IMG/VR virus record: IMGVR_UViG_3300014720_002658 | Coordinates: 1-20,488 of that record | DNA from: a virus | DNA: 20,488 nucleotides | Direction: 5' to 3' (one strand) | In this document: one piece after another, positions 13,570-20,488 of the stretch | How the letters are laid out: each line of letters starts with the position of its first letter | Position numbering within the stretch: the first letter of the stretch is position 1 | Notes under the pieces: model-generated | The model's input: the letters and a program-made list of their open reading frames with translations, nothing else | Told to the model about the DNA's origin: nothing | Database searches by the model: none | Made by a program: the position numbers and the translations under genes

Positions 13570-14552
13570 TGATTATCATACGCACACCATATAGGATTTC
13601 ATTCTTTGGTGGCGGCACAGATTATCCGGCATGGTATCGCGAGCATGGGGGCTGTGTTTTGTCCACCTCTATCAATAAGTGTAGTTTTTTAGTCTTACGC
13701 AGACTACCTGAAATATTTGATTATCGATACAAGATTCGATACTTCAACGATGAAACAACATCATCGATTGAAGACATAAAGATTCCTGTGATTCGTGAAG
13801 CGATCAAATATATGAACTTCGAAGATGGGTTAGATATAACTCATCATGGTGATTTGCCCAATCGCACTGGTATTGGATCCAGTTCTAGTTTCACAGTATC
13901 ATTGATTCATGGGCTTGCAACATTGAAAAATCAGCAAATAACTAAACGAGATCTTGCAAAAAAAGCGATATATTTGGAACAAAATATATTACGTGAAGCT
14001 GTTGGATCACAAGATCAGGTTGCTGCTGCATTCGGTGGATTCAATAAGATTGAGTTTGGTGGGTATACAGACTTTACTTGCTATACATTACACCTTCAAA
14101 AAGATATTCTTCAAGAGCTTGAATCATGGGTTCAATTGTTCTTTACGGAAAAACTGAGAAACTCTTTCGACATTGCTGAGAAAAAGATTGAGAACATAAC
14201 TACAAAGAAAACTGATCTCAATACAATGAAAGACTTGACTTATGAAGCAGAAAGAGTTATATTTCAACATAGGATATATGATTTTGCTAACCTATTGAAT
14301 GATCAATGGAAGCTGAAAAAAAGCATGGAATCTTCAGTCACAACAAGTGACATTGATGAGATTTATGAAAAAGGTATACAAGCTGGAGCTGTTGGTGGTA
14401 AGTTATTGGGTGCTGGTGGTGGTGGATTTATATTATTTTTGACACCACCGCATATGCAAAAGAAAGTTGCAGAAAAACTAAGATTGAAGCAAGTACCACT
14501 AAACTTTGATTATTTGGGAAGTCAAATCATTTATCACGATTATCAAAATTGA
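13569..14552 (+). CDS. GHMP sugar kinase (HddA heptokinase-like)
   Basis: A 327-residue GHMP kinase. IRTPYRISFFGGGTDYP (4-20) is the hallmark of D-glycero-D-manno-heptose 7-phosphate kinase (HddA) and fucokinase-like kinases. LPNRTGIGSSSSF (96-108) is the ATP-binding GHMP loop, GSQDQ (146-150) a conserved segment, and GGKLLGAGGGGF near the C-terminus the third motif. HddA makes heptose 1,7-bisphosphate on the way to GDP-heptose. No GmhA, GmhB or HddC gene is in the window, so a heptose route would need other genes. A related sugar-1-kinase function is possible. TAATG overlap with the preceding gene. Confidence 0.8.
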   Translation: MIIIRTPYRISFFGGGTDYPAWYREHGGCVLSTSINKCSFLVLRRLPEIFDYRYKIRYFNDETTSSIEDIKIPVIREAIKYMNFEDGLDITHHGDLPNRTGIGSSSSFTVSLIHGLATLKNQQITKRDLAKKAIYLEQNILREAVGSQDQVAAAFGGFNKIEFGGYTDFTCYTLHLQKDILQELESWVQLFFTEKLRNSFDIAEKKIENITTKKTDLNTMKDLTYEAERVIFQHRIYDFANLLNDQWKLKKSMESSVTTSDIDEIYEKGIQAGAVGGKLLGAGGGGFILFLTPPHMQKKVAEKLRLKQVPLNFDYLGSQIIYHDYQN

Positions 14553-14559
14553 GGTTATC

Positions 14560-15510
14560 ATGAAAAAGATATATGTTGCTGGTCATACAGGATTGGTTGG
14601 TTCAGCTATTGTTCGTGCTTTACAAGAACAAGGCGAAAATAATATCATTACAGAGGCATCATCTCGGCTGAACCTGACAGACCCTATTGCAGTTGATGCA
14701 TTTTTCACAAAAGAAAAGCCTGATGAAGTGTATCTTGCTGCAGCTAAAGTTGGTGGTATTGTTGCCAACAACACATATCCAGCAGATATGATCAATGTCA
14801 ATCTTCGTATACAGACTAATGTCATTGATGCTGCATATAGACATGGTGTTGAAAAGTTGCTGTTTTTGGGTTCAACATGTATCTATCCTCGTGTTTGCCC
14901 ACAACCAATCAAAGAAGAATATTTGATGACTGGTCATCTTGAAGTGACGAATGATGCATATGCGATTGCTAAGATTGCTGGAATCAAAATGTGTCAAGCA
15001 TACAATCGTCAATATGGTACTGATTATCGTGCAGTGATGCCGAGTAATGTATATGGTATAGGTGACAATTTTCATCCAGAGAACAATCATCTTGCTGCTG
15101 GTTTGATGCGAAAGTTTCATGAAGCTAAGTTAAAGGGAACCAAGGCTGTTCTTTGGGGTACAGGTAAACCTCGTCGTGAGTTCTTGTATTGTGATGATCT
15201 TGCTAGAGGATGTATTCATGTTTTGAATGCACCAAAAGAAGAGTTCACGAAAACTGGTGGATTTGTGAACCTTGGACCAGGATATGATTTAGAGATTAGT
15301 GAGTTCGCAGAAATCCTTGCTGAGGTCATTGGATATAACAATGGGTTCGAGTACGATTCATCGCGCCCTGATGGTACTATGCGCAAACTGACTGATACGA
15401 GTAAAGCTAATGCATTAGGATGGTTTCCTCAAATATCACTTGACAATGGTTTGAAAATAATGTATGATTGGTATGTATCAGGATTAGTCAGAGGTAGAAT
15501 CAGACAATGA
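14560..15510 (+). CDS. fcl: GDP-L-fucose synthase
   Basis: Bifunctional 3,5-epimerase/4-reductase turning GDP-4-keto-6-deoxy-D-mannose into GDP-L-fucose. Cofactor loop GHTGLVG (8-14); active-site Ser105 and Cys107 (GSTCIYP), Tyr134, Lys138 and His177 all lie exactly two residues before their E. coli Fcl counterparts (107, 109, 136, 140, 179). NNTYPADMI and KVGGIVAN are further family signatures. 316 residues, typical. ATG 14560 has GAGG at 14551-14554; a longer reading from 14506 is unlikely. Its usual partner, GDP-mannose 4,6-dehydratase (Gmd), is not seen here. The GT10 fucosyltransferase upstream is a likely user of the product. Confidence 0.92.
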   Translation: MKKIYVAGHTGLVGSAIVRALQEQGENNIITEASSRLNLTDPIAVDAFFTKEKPDEVYLAAAKVGGIVANNTYPADMINVNLRIQTNVIDAAYRHGVEKLLFLGSTCIYPRVCPQPIKEEYLMTGHLEVTNDAYAIAKIAGIKMCQAYNRQYGTDYRAVMPSNVYGIGDNFHPENNHLAAGLMRKFHEAKLKGTKAVLWGTGKPRREFLYCDDLARGCIHVLNAPKEEFTKTGGFVNLGPGYDLEISEFAEILAEVIGYNNGFEYDSSRPDGTMRKLTDTSKANALGWFPQISLDNGLKIMYDWYVSGLVRGRIRQ

Positions 15511-16493
15511 GGTATTTTGTAACTGGTGGTGCAGGTTATATTGGAAGCCATGTTGTCGATGTATTGCTGAATAGAGGGCATGAGGTTATTGCATACGATA
15601 ATCTCTCCAGTGGTCAAATGAGATATATCGAAAAGCATAAGCATTTGACTAATCCTAAGTTTAAGTTCATTATGAATGATTTGGTTGAACAACTGCCGCT
15701 TATAGAAAATCTAAGAGGTGTTGATTGTGTATATCATCTTGCTGCTAATGCGGATATAAGAAAAGGTTTTGCCAATCGTAAAATAGACATAAACAGCAAT
15801 GTCATAGGCACATCAAACCTTTTAGAAGCGATGTACTGCAACAATGTGAAAAGAATCTTATTTGCATCCACTTCTGCTGTTTTGGGTGAATTGGATATTG
15901 ATAAGTTACCAGCCTCAGAAACGATTGCAATGCCTGAGCAAACATCACTGTATGGTGCAACTAAACTGGCCGGCGAAGGTTTGTTATCTGCATATTGTGA
16001 AGGAATGGATTTAGAAGCATATGCTTTTCGATTTGTTACTGTTTTGGGTCCCAGATACAGTCATGGGTTTGTTTTTGATTTTGTAAAAAAACTGATTGCT
16101 GATCCGAATAGAATTGAAGTATTAGGTAATGGTAAAGGAATAAAAAGTTCCGTTCATGTTTCTGATGTTGTTTCAGCGTTGATTACTATTGGTGAATATG
16201 TTAGACCAGCTCAAAATAAGAAAAGGAAATACGAGGTATTCAATATTGGTAATGATGTCACTTATCGTGTAAGTGATGCTGTTCAATGGGTTTGTGATGC
16301 AATGGGGTTACAACCAAACATTGTTTATGATAATGAGATAAAAGGATGGCCTGGTGATATACCATATATACATTTAGATACAACAAAGATCAAATCATAT
16401 GGTTGGTCTGTATCATATACACCAAAGCAGGCTGTTTACGAAACTGTTGAATGGTTACTTAATAACAAGTGGATATTAGAGGCTAGAAAATGA
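15507..16493 (+). CDS. UDP-glucose 4-epimerase-like SDR
   Basis: A 328-residue extended SDR close in pattern to GalE/WbpP-type epimerases. Cofactor loop GGAGYIG (7-13), YDNLSSG (30-36) at the NAD ribose site, HLAANADIRKGF (77-88), STSA (121-124) and YGATK with Tyr149 and Lys153. It likely inverts C4 of a UDP- or GDP-hexose; substrate is not determined. ATGA overlaps at both ends couple it to fcl and to the cytidylyltransferase. The first 40 residues are close to the SDR at 12631 in the cofactor loop, but the substrate-binding halves differ. Confidence 0.82.
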   Translation: MRYFVTGGAGYIGSHVVDVLLNRGHEVIAYDNLSSGQMRYIEKHKHLTNPKFKFIMNDLVEQLPLIENLRGVDCVYHLAANADIRKGFANRKIDINSNVIGTSNLLEAMYCNNVKRILFASTSAVLGELDIDKLPASETIAMPEQTSLYGATKLAGEGLLSAYCEGMDLEAYAFRFVTVLGPRYSHGFVFDFVKKLIADPNRIEVLGNGKGIKSSVHVSDVVSALITIGEYVRPAQNKKRKYEVFNIGNDVTYRVSDAVQWVCDAMGLQPNIVYDNEIKGWPGDIPYIHLDTTKIKSYGWSVSYTPKQAVYETVEWLLNNKWILEARK

Positions 16494-16936
16494 AACGTAT
16501 TGCTATTGCTAGTGGTGGGTTCGATCCAATACATTCAGGACATATTGATTACTTACGAGATGCAAAACTTTTGACTGACATGCTGATTGTAGGAATCAAT
16601 TCAGACAATTGGTTGATTCGTAAGAAAGGAAACTATTTCTTACCTTTCGAAGAAAGAATGAGCATTGTTAGTAGTGTTAGATGGGTCGATAAAGCGGTTG
16701 CATTCAATGATGATGATGAGAGTGCTGCATCTCTTATCAGAGATGTTCGTACAATGTATCCAGGTTGTTTGTTGTTTTTTGTCAATGGTGGTGATAGAAT
16801 AGGTGGTACAAAACAGAGTGATCTTGAAATGCAGGTTGCTGACGAGCATACATTTTTTGTTGTTGGTGTTGGGGGTAAGAATAAGAAGAACTCATCATCA
16901 AAGATTCTAGATAGATGGAGAATAGCTTCAAAATGA
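16490..16936 (+). CDS. Cytidylyltransferase-like nucleotidyltransferase
   Basis: A 148-residue nucleotidyltransferase of the HxGH family (glycerol-3-phosphate cytidylyltransferase/HldE C-terminal type). FDPIHSGHIDYLRDAK (11-26) has the HSGH nucleotide-binding motif, VGINSDNW (34-41) the second strand, FEERMSIVSSVRWVD (53-67) the ER-containing helix, and NSSSKILDRW near the C-terminus a trace of the ISSS(T)KI motif. It joins a nucleotide to a sugar or polyol phosphate. With the HddA-like kinase it could activate a heptose, though HddA normally pairs with a different (GDP-forming) transferase. ATGA overlap on both sides. Confidence 0.78.
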   Translation: MKRIAIASGGFDPIHSGHIDYLRDAKLLTDMLIVGINSDNWLIRKKGNYFLPFEERMSIVSSVRWVDKAVAFNDDDESAASLIRDVRTMYPGCLLFFVNGGDRIGGTKQSDLEMQVADEHTFFVVGVGGKNKKNSSSKILDRWRIASK

Positions 16937-17676
16937 AAAAGGCATTAATATTCGTTCCAACAGGAAATAATGCTGATACATTTGATGATAGGTATGACAA
17001 GAATGCGCATTGGAGATCGAAGCATCTTGATCGAACATATGAGATTGTGAGTTGTGTTTATAAAGAAGGTTTCGAACCAAACCCAAATGTATATGACTAT
17101 TTGTATCATATTCGTGGTCATAAGTGGCAAATGGTTCGTGATGTATTCAACCAATTCGACTACAGCAAATATGATTACATAGGTTGTATTGATGATGATC
17201 AGATTACTGATGTTTGGAATCTAAATAAGGGGCTTGAAATAGCAAGAAGGTTTGATTTTCGGTTATGGCAATTATCAATGGCAGAAGGTTCTGACCTATT
17301 TTATCAATGTTTGACGCAAGATAAAGGAATAGATTTTTCGGAGACGAACTTTCTCGAATGTGGTGTTCCTGTTTTTAGAACTGATATATTCGCTCGTATT
17401 CTTAAGGCGCTAAACTCGTGGCCTGGATACGAACAAGCATGGGGGCTTGATAAAGCATATTGCGATATTGCACAATCACATGCACATGTGGTTCATAGTG
17501 CTTCGATCTATCATCCACCAAGACAAGCATATTATGATAAAACAGGTGCAATGAATGAATTGAATGCTTTTATGAGTATCATATACCCTAAGATGGCACG
17601 CGAAATTTTTGGACATGAGTCTATGATGATCGATCAACAAGTAACATATCATAGATTTAAGATGGGTAATTGGTGA
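16933..17676 (+). CDS. Putative GT-A-like protein of unknown specificity
   Basis: A 247-residue protein. KALIFVPTGNNADTFD opens with a strand-loop, and YDYIGCIDDDQITDVWNLNKGLEIARRF (80-107) places a DDD in the position of the GT-A metal site. FLECGVPVFRTDIFARIL and WGLDKAYCD fit the acceptor-side segments of such enzymes, and the gene lies among glycosyltransferases. The ATG at 16933 forms an ATGA overlap; an in-frame ATG at 16915 would add six residues. Glycosyltransferase is an inference; family not identified with confidence. Confidence 0.55.
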   Translation: MKKALIFVPTGNNADTFDDRYDKNAHWRSKHLDRTYEIVSCVYKEGFEPNPNVYDYLYHIRGHKWQMVRDVFNQFDYSKYDYIGCIDDDQITDVWNLNKGLEIARRFDFRLWQLSMAEGSDLFYQCLTQDKGIDFSETNFLECGVPVFRTDIFARILKALNSWPGYEQAWGLDKAYCDIAQSHAHVVHSASIYHPPRQAYYDKTGAMNELNAFMSIIYPKMAREIFGHESMMIDQQVTYHRFKMGNW

Positions 17677-18461
17677 TGTTTCAAAATGTAGACTACGAAC
17701 AAAAGTCATATGAATTTCGAAGTTCAGTTCCATTTAATCATGTAGTGATAGATAACTTTTTTGATGATGTTTTTGCTCGCACATTGTCTCGAAAGTTTCC
17801 AAATTATGAAGATGATTCATGGAAAGGTGTGTATAACAATCCAATAGAGATCAAAAAAGCAAATCAATCATGGTCACATTTTTCAATGGAGTTCTATAAA
17901 GTTTTTCATCAACTTCTTAGCGATGCATTTGTTGATAAAATGAAGACTTTAGTTGGAATTGATAACTTGTATGTTGATCATGGATTGCATGGTGGTGGTT
18001 TACATTCACATCCGAGTGGTGGAAAACTGAACATTCACCTCGATTATTCGATACATCCAAAACTAGAATTGCAAAGAAAATTGAATTTGATCGTTTATTT
18101 GAACGAAAATTGGAAATCAGAATGGGGTGGTGATATAGAGTTTTGGTCACACAATCATGAAAATAATAAACCAAAGCAATGCGAAAAAAAGATTGCTCCA
18201 TTGTTCAATCGAGCTGTTATATTTGATACGGCACAAAACTCCTGGCATGGCTTACCAGAACCTTTGAAGTGTCCAGTGGGTGAGATGAGAAAAAGTTTAG
18301 CAGTTTATTATTTGACAGATGTTGACGAAAACACTAGAAATAGGTTTCGTGCAAAGTTTGTTCCATACAAGGATCAAGAAAATGATCCTAAGATAATCGA
18401 TTTGATAGAAAAAAGAAGCGATAACCAAACAGCAAGTTCTGTATACGTGACAGGAGTATAA
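17676..18461 (+). CDS. 2-oxoglutarate/Fe(II)-dependent oxygenase
   Basis: A 261-residue double-stranded beta-helix oxygenase (2OG-FeII_Oxy_3 / prolyl-hydroxylase-like). Iron ligands would be His121 and Asp123 in NIHLDYS and His191 in SWHGLPEP; Arg205 in MRKSLAVYYLT would hold 2-oxoglutarate. RKLNLIVYLNENWKSEWGGDIEFW (134-157) is the family core. It may hydroxylate or oxidise a sugar or lipid in the glycan, or a protein side chain; the substrate is unknown. Related oxygenases are common in T4-like marine phages. ATG 17676 overlaps the preceding stop by one base. It is separated from the next start (18463) by one base. Confidence 0.85.
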   Translation: MFQNVDYEQKSYEFRSSVPFNHVVIDNFFDDVFARTLSRKFPNYEDDSWKGVYNNPIEIKKANQSWSHFSMEFYKVFHQLLSDAFVDKMKTLVGIDNLYVDHGLHGGGLHSHPSGGKLNIHLDYSIHPKLELQRKLNLIVYLNENWKSEWGGDIEFWSHNHENNKPKQCEKKIAPLFNRAVIFDTAQNSWHGLPEPLKCPVGEMRKSLAVYYLTDVDENTRNRFRAKFVPYKDQENDPKIIDLIEKRSDNQTASSVYVTGV

Positions 18462-18462
18462 T

Positions 18463-19011
18463 ATGATTATAGATCTCGGAAGTGGACCATGGCCTAAACC
18501 TGATGCAACAGTCCGCGTGGATGTAAATCCATGGCCTCATGTTAATGTTCAACATGACTTATCGAAAGTACCTTATCCTTTTGAAACCAATGTAGCAACC
18601 AAGATATATTTTGGTGATGTCATTGAACATTTGTCGAAGTTTATTGTTGATGGAGTTCTCAAAGAGATTCAACGCATTCTAAAACCTGGTGGTTGTCTAG
18701 AGATAACAACACCAGATATTGAATGGATTGCCGAGAGGATATACAAAAAAGATTGGCATCTTATGGCAAATGTTGATTGGTTAAACAAAAACAATGATCC
18801 TTTCGAAGACGCCATGGAAGTAATCTATGCTGGATGGCTGCATGAAACAGATCGCAAGATTCCTGGTATGGGTCATATAAATGGCTTCAATGAGGATAAG
18901 TTGAGAAAATACTTGACTAGAGCTGGATTTTCAAATATAATGCGTGTTCCAGATTTAAGAAACCCCGAGCCTGCAAGAGGCTGTGTATTGAAAATGGTAG
19001 CATATAAATGA
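18463..19011 (+). CDS. Class I SAM-dependent methyltransferase (Methyltransf_11-like)
   Basis: A 182-residue methyltransferase. It opens directly at IIDLGSGPWPKPD (2-14), the SAM loop in compact form, then VDVNPWPHVNV (19-29), FGDVIEHLSKF (50-60) and ILKPGGCLEITTPD (72-85), which are the canonical motifs II-IV. The N-terminus begins at the SAM loop, with no N-terminal cap. LDRI-like hydrophobic segments typical of membrane anchoring are absent. ATG 18463 has CAGGAG at 18451-18456. It is the third methyltransferase in the block; it probably acts on the sugar product or a precursor. The 3' end overlaps rmlB by ATGA. Confidence 0.8.
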   Translation: MIIDLGSGPWPKPDATVRVDVNPWPHVNVQHDLSKVPYPFETNVATKIYFGDVIEHLSKFIVDGVLKEIQRILKPGGCLEITTPDIEWIAERIYKKDWHLMANVDWLNKNNDPFEDAMEVIYAGWLHETDRKIPGMGHINGFNEDKLRKYLTRAGFSNIMRVPDLRNPEPARGCVLKMVAYK

Positions 19012-19994
19012 AGCAGGTTCTCATTACTGGTGGTGCTGGTTTTATTGGCCTCAACTACATCAAACATATATTGCAAGTTGATAAACTTGATATAGTTATT
19101 GCCGATAAACTAACATACGCGAGTAATCCTAAAGAATTGATTTACACAATGGGAATAGAAAATCATTGTATAGACATTGCTGATAAACAGTCTGTTGAAT
19201 TGTTGTTTTCTAGACATGAGTTTTCTCATGTAATACACTTTGCTGCAGAAAGTCATGTTGATCGATCAATACAAGATTGTAAACCATTTGTTGATTCTAA
19301 TATCATAGGAACAATAAACCTATTGGAACAATCTGTAAAGAATAAAGTGCAGAAGTTTTTGCATATATCTACAGACGAAGTATTTGGTGAAGTGATCGAA
19401 CCTAACAAGTTCAATGAAGAATCAAAGATAGAACCAAGGAATCCATATTCTGCCAGTAAGGCTTCTGCTGAGCATTTTGTTATGGCATATGGAAACACAT
19501 ATGATTTGCCTTATATAATCATCAATTCATCAAATAACTATGGACCTTGGCAGCATCCGGAAAAGCTCATTCCATTGACTATAAATCGTATATTACGGAA
19601 TAAGAGTATACCTGTATATGGTAATGGTCAACAGATTCGTGATTGGATCTATGTAAAAGACTCTGTTACAGCCATACATCGTGTATTTCATGCTGGTGCA
19701 GTAAATACTAGATATTGTATTGGTGGAGAGAATGAAACAAAAAATATTGATTTGGTGAACATGATTGTTCAAAAGATGAATGCTGATCGTTCTTTGATTG
19801 AACATGTGAGTGATCGACTTGGTCATGATGTAAGATATTCTACTGATATCAGTAAGATCAAAAATGAACTTGGTTGGTCTCCAAAATATAGTTTATCAAA
19901 TGGTTTAGATGAAACAATATATCATGAGGTAAAAAATGATTACGGTAATAGGTCACGGATACATCGGAACAGAAGTTATCAAGAAACTGATTGA
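19008..19994 (+). CDS. rmlB: Nucleotide-glucose 4,6-dehydratase (RmlB-like)
   Basis: Converts dTDP-glucose (or UDP-glucose) to the 4-keto-6-deoxy sugar, the first step of rhamnose synthesis. Cofactor loop GGAGFIG (8-14), FAAESHVDRSI (78-88), STDEVFG (121-127) with the Thr-Asp-Glu that marks 4,6-dehydratases, Tyr147 and Lys151, and NNYGPWQHPEKLIP (177-190). 328 residues, normal length. Which nucleotide is used cannot be read. The last 20 residues (from about base 19935) run on into the next gene, giving a 59-base overlap, much longer than other junctions here; the extra tail looks unlike a family C-terminus. Confidence 0.88.
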   Translation: MKQVLITGGAGFIGLNYIKHILQVDKLDIVIADKLTYASNPKELIYTMGIENHCIDIADKQSVELLFSRHEFSHVIHFAAESHVDRSIQDCKPFVDSNIIGTINLLEQSVKNKVQKFLHISTDEVFGEVIEPNKFNEESKIEPRNPYSASKASAEHFVMAYGNTYDLPYIIINSSNNYGPWQHPEKLIPLTINRILRNKSIPVYGNGQQIRDWIYVKDSVTAIHRVFHAGAVNTRYCIGGENETKNIDLVNMIVQKMNADRSLIEHVSDRLGHDVRYSTDISKIKNELGWSPKYSLSNGLDETIYHEVKNDYGNRSRIHRNRSYQETD

Positions 19995-20488
19995 GAAAGA
20001 AATCAAGTTTACTTGGACCTCACACAGCAACTATGTTCCAATTCATACAAATGTTATCATCAATGCAGCTGGATATACAGGATCACCCAATGTTGATGCA
20101 TGTGAATCCAATAAAGAAAAAACTATTGATGGTAATGTGTCATGGCCATTAAAACTGGAACGCGCACACCCAAATATTCCCATTGTCCATATATCTAGTG
20201 GTTGTGTGTATACTGGATACACTAAGGATTATACTGAGGAAGATGAATCAAACTTTGATTTCGATAATGGTAGCTTCTACAGTGGTTCAAAAGCATTGGC
20301 ACAGAGATTGTTGATGCCTTATATGAATAAGTCATATCTTCTTCGTATTCGTATGCCATTTGGCAACACAGAGAACAACAAAAATCTTCTGACCAAATAC
20401 ATTCGTTATCCGAAATTGATTGATTATAAAAACAGTGTTAGTTATATTGATGATGTCGCAAATGTTGCTATTCATTTTGCGACCGAGA
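19936..20488 (+). CDS. Epimerase/reductase SDR, NRS/ER- or RmlD-like (partial, runs off window)
   Basis: 184 residues are visible before the window ends, with no stop. GHGYIG (6-11) is the cofactor loop; NAAGYTGSPNVDACE (43-57), SSGCVY (87-92), FYSGSKA (114-120, Tyr115/Lys119) and LRIRMPF (136-142) follow. These resemble the plant/mimivirus bifunctional UDP-4-keto-6-deoxyglucose 3,5-epimerase/4-reductase (NRS/ER) more than bacterial RmlD, notably the GxPNVDxCE and RxRMP blocks. It would finish L-rhamnose synthesis after RmlB. ATG 19936 has GAGG at 19926-19929 and overlaps the rmlB end by 59 bases. The nucleotide-rhamnose role is a strong inference; the exact family needs a search. Confidence 0.75.
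   Translation, partial: MITVIGHGYIGTEVIKKLIEKEIKFTWTSHSNYVPIHTNVIINAAGYTGSPNVDACESNKEKTIDGNVSWPLKLERAHPNIPIVHISSGCVYTGYTKDYTEEDESNFDFDNGSFYSGSKALAQRLLMPYMNKSYLLRIRMPFGNTENNKNLLTKYIRYPKLIDYKNSVSYIDDVANVAIHFATE

Noticed and set aside
12649-19043. Near-identical GGTGGTGCAGG-type segments at the starts of the SDR genes (12631, 15507, 19008)
   Set aside because: They encode the conserved GGAGxIG cofactor loop, so similarity follows from protein homology rather than a mobile or regulatory repeat.
1-20488. tRNA genes, CRISPR arrays, transposases, integrase or attachment sites
   Set aside because: Reading both strands, I saw no cloverleaf-like tRNA ends, regular repeat-spacer arrays, or transposase/integrase motifs; the window is almost fully coding on the plus strand, with the longest gene-free stretch about 100 bases.

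Overview
The window is a fragment of a large T4-superfamily myovirus genome, seen as a compact, single-direction (+) phage segment with no host genes, tRNAs, CRISPR or insertion sequences recognised. The diagnosis rests on a run of T4 replication and regulation homologues in T4-like order: dNMP kinase (gp1), sliding clamp (gp45), a DsbA-like protein, clamp loader gp44 and gp62, and RegA. These are joined by genes common in marine T4-like phages (CobS-type AAA ATPase, dUTPase, Hsp20, SpeD). The host is probably an alphaproteobacterium or other Gram-negative bacterium. That is an inference from the IGHNSG N-terminus on the DsbA-like protein and from a ROSE-like leader on hsp20; no sequence search was possible.

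Layout. 1-1480: CobS/MoxR-like AAA ATPase (possibly 5'-truncated), a small HTH protein with its own promoter/operator-like dyad, then an intrinsic terminator. 1481-2995: a GT-A-like glycosyltransferase and dNMP kinase. 2969-6272: a sigma70-like promoter starts the module gp45, dsbA-like, gp44, gp62, regA, dut. 6269-6894: hsp20 with its own strong promoter, a leader that folds over the Shine-Dalgarno like a ROSE thermometer, and a hairpin terminator. A perfect T4 late-promoter octamer lies between the hsp20 stop and that hairpin. 6911-7618: two tandem, divergent SpeD (AdoMet decarboxylase-family) genes. 7654-20488 (window end): about 12.8 kb of tightly overlapping genes for nucleotide-sugar synthesis and glycan assembly or decoration. 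They comprise four or five glycosyltransferase-type proteins including a GT10 fucosyltransferase, three SAM methyltransferases, five extended SDR enzymes (Fcl, RmlB, a plant-type epimerase/reductase and two epimerase-like), a heptokinase-like GHMP kinase, a cytidylyltransferase and a 2-oxoglutarate/Fe(II) oxygenase.

How it works together. The first 6.3 kb supplies nucleotides, processivity factors and translational/transcriptional control for replication. Hsp20 and SpeD are accessory host-takeover genes. The sugar block looks able to make activated deoxysugars (fucose-type and rhamnose-type, perhaps a heptose) and transfer, methylate and oxidise them, to decorate virions or remodel host surface glycan. 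Most gene junctions there are ATGA or TGATG overlaps with no internal terminator seen, so it should behave as one translationally coupled operon that continues beyond the window.

The most interesting points are the ROSE-like thermometer on a phage hsp20, the SpeD pair with catalytic Ser/His/Cys spacing preserved in both but the cleavage-site Glu changed in one, and a two-gene RmlB plus plant/mimivirus-like NRS/ER rhamnose route.
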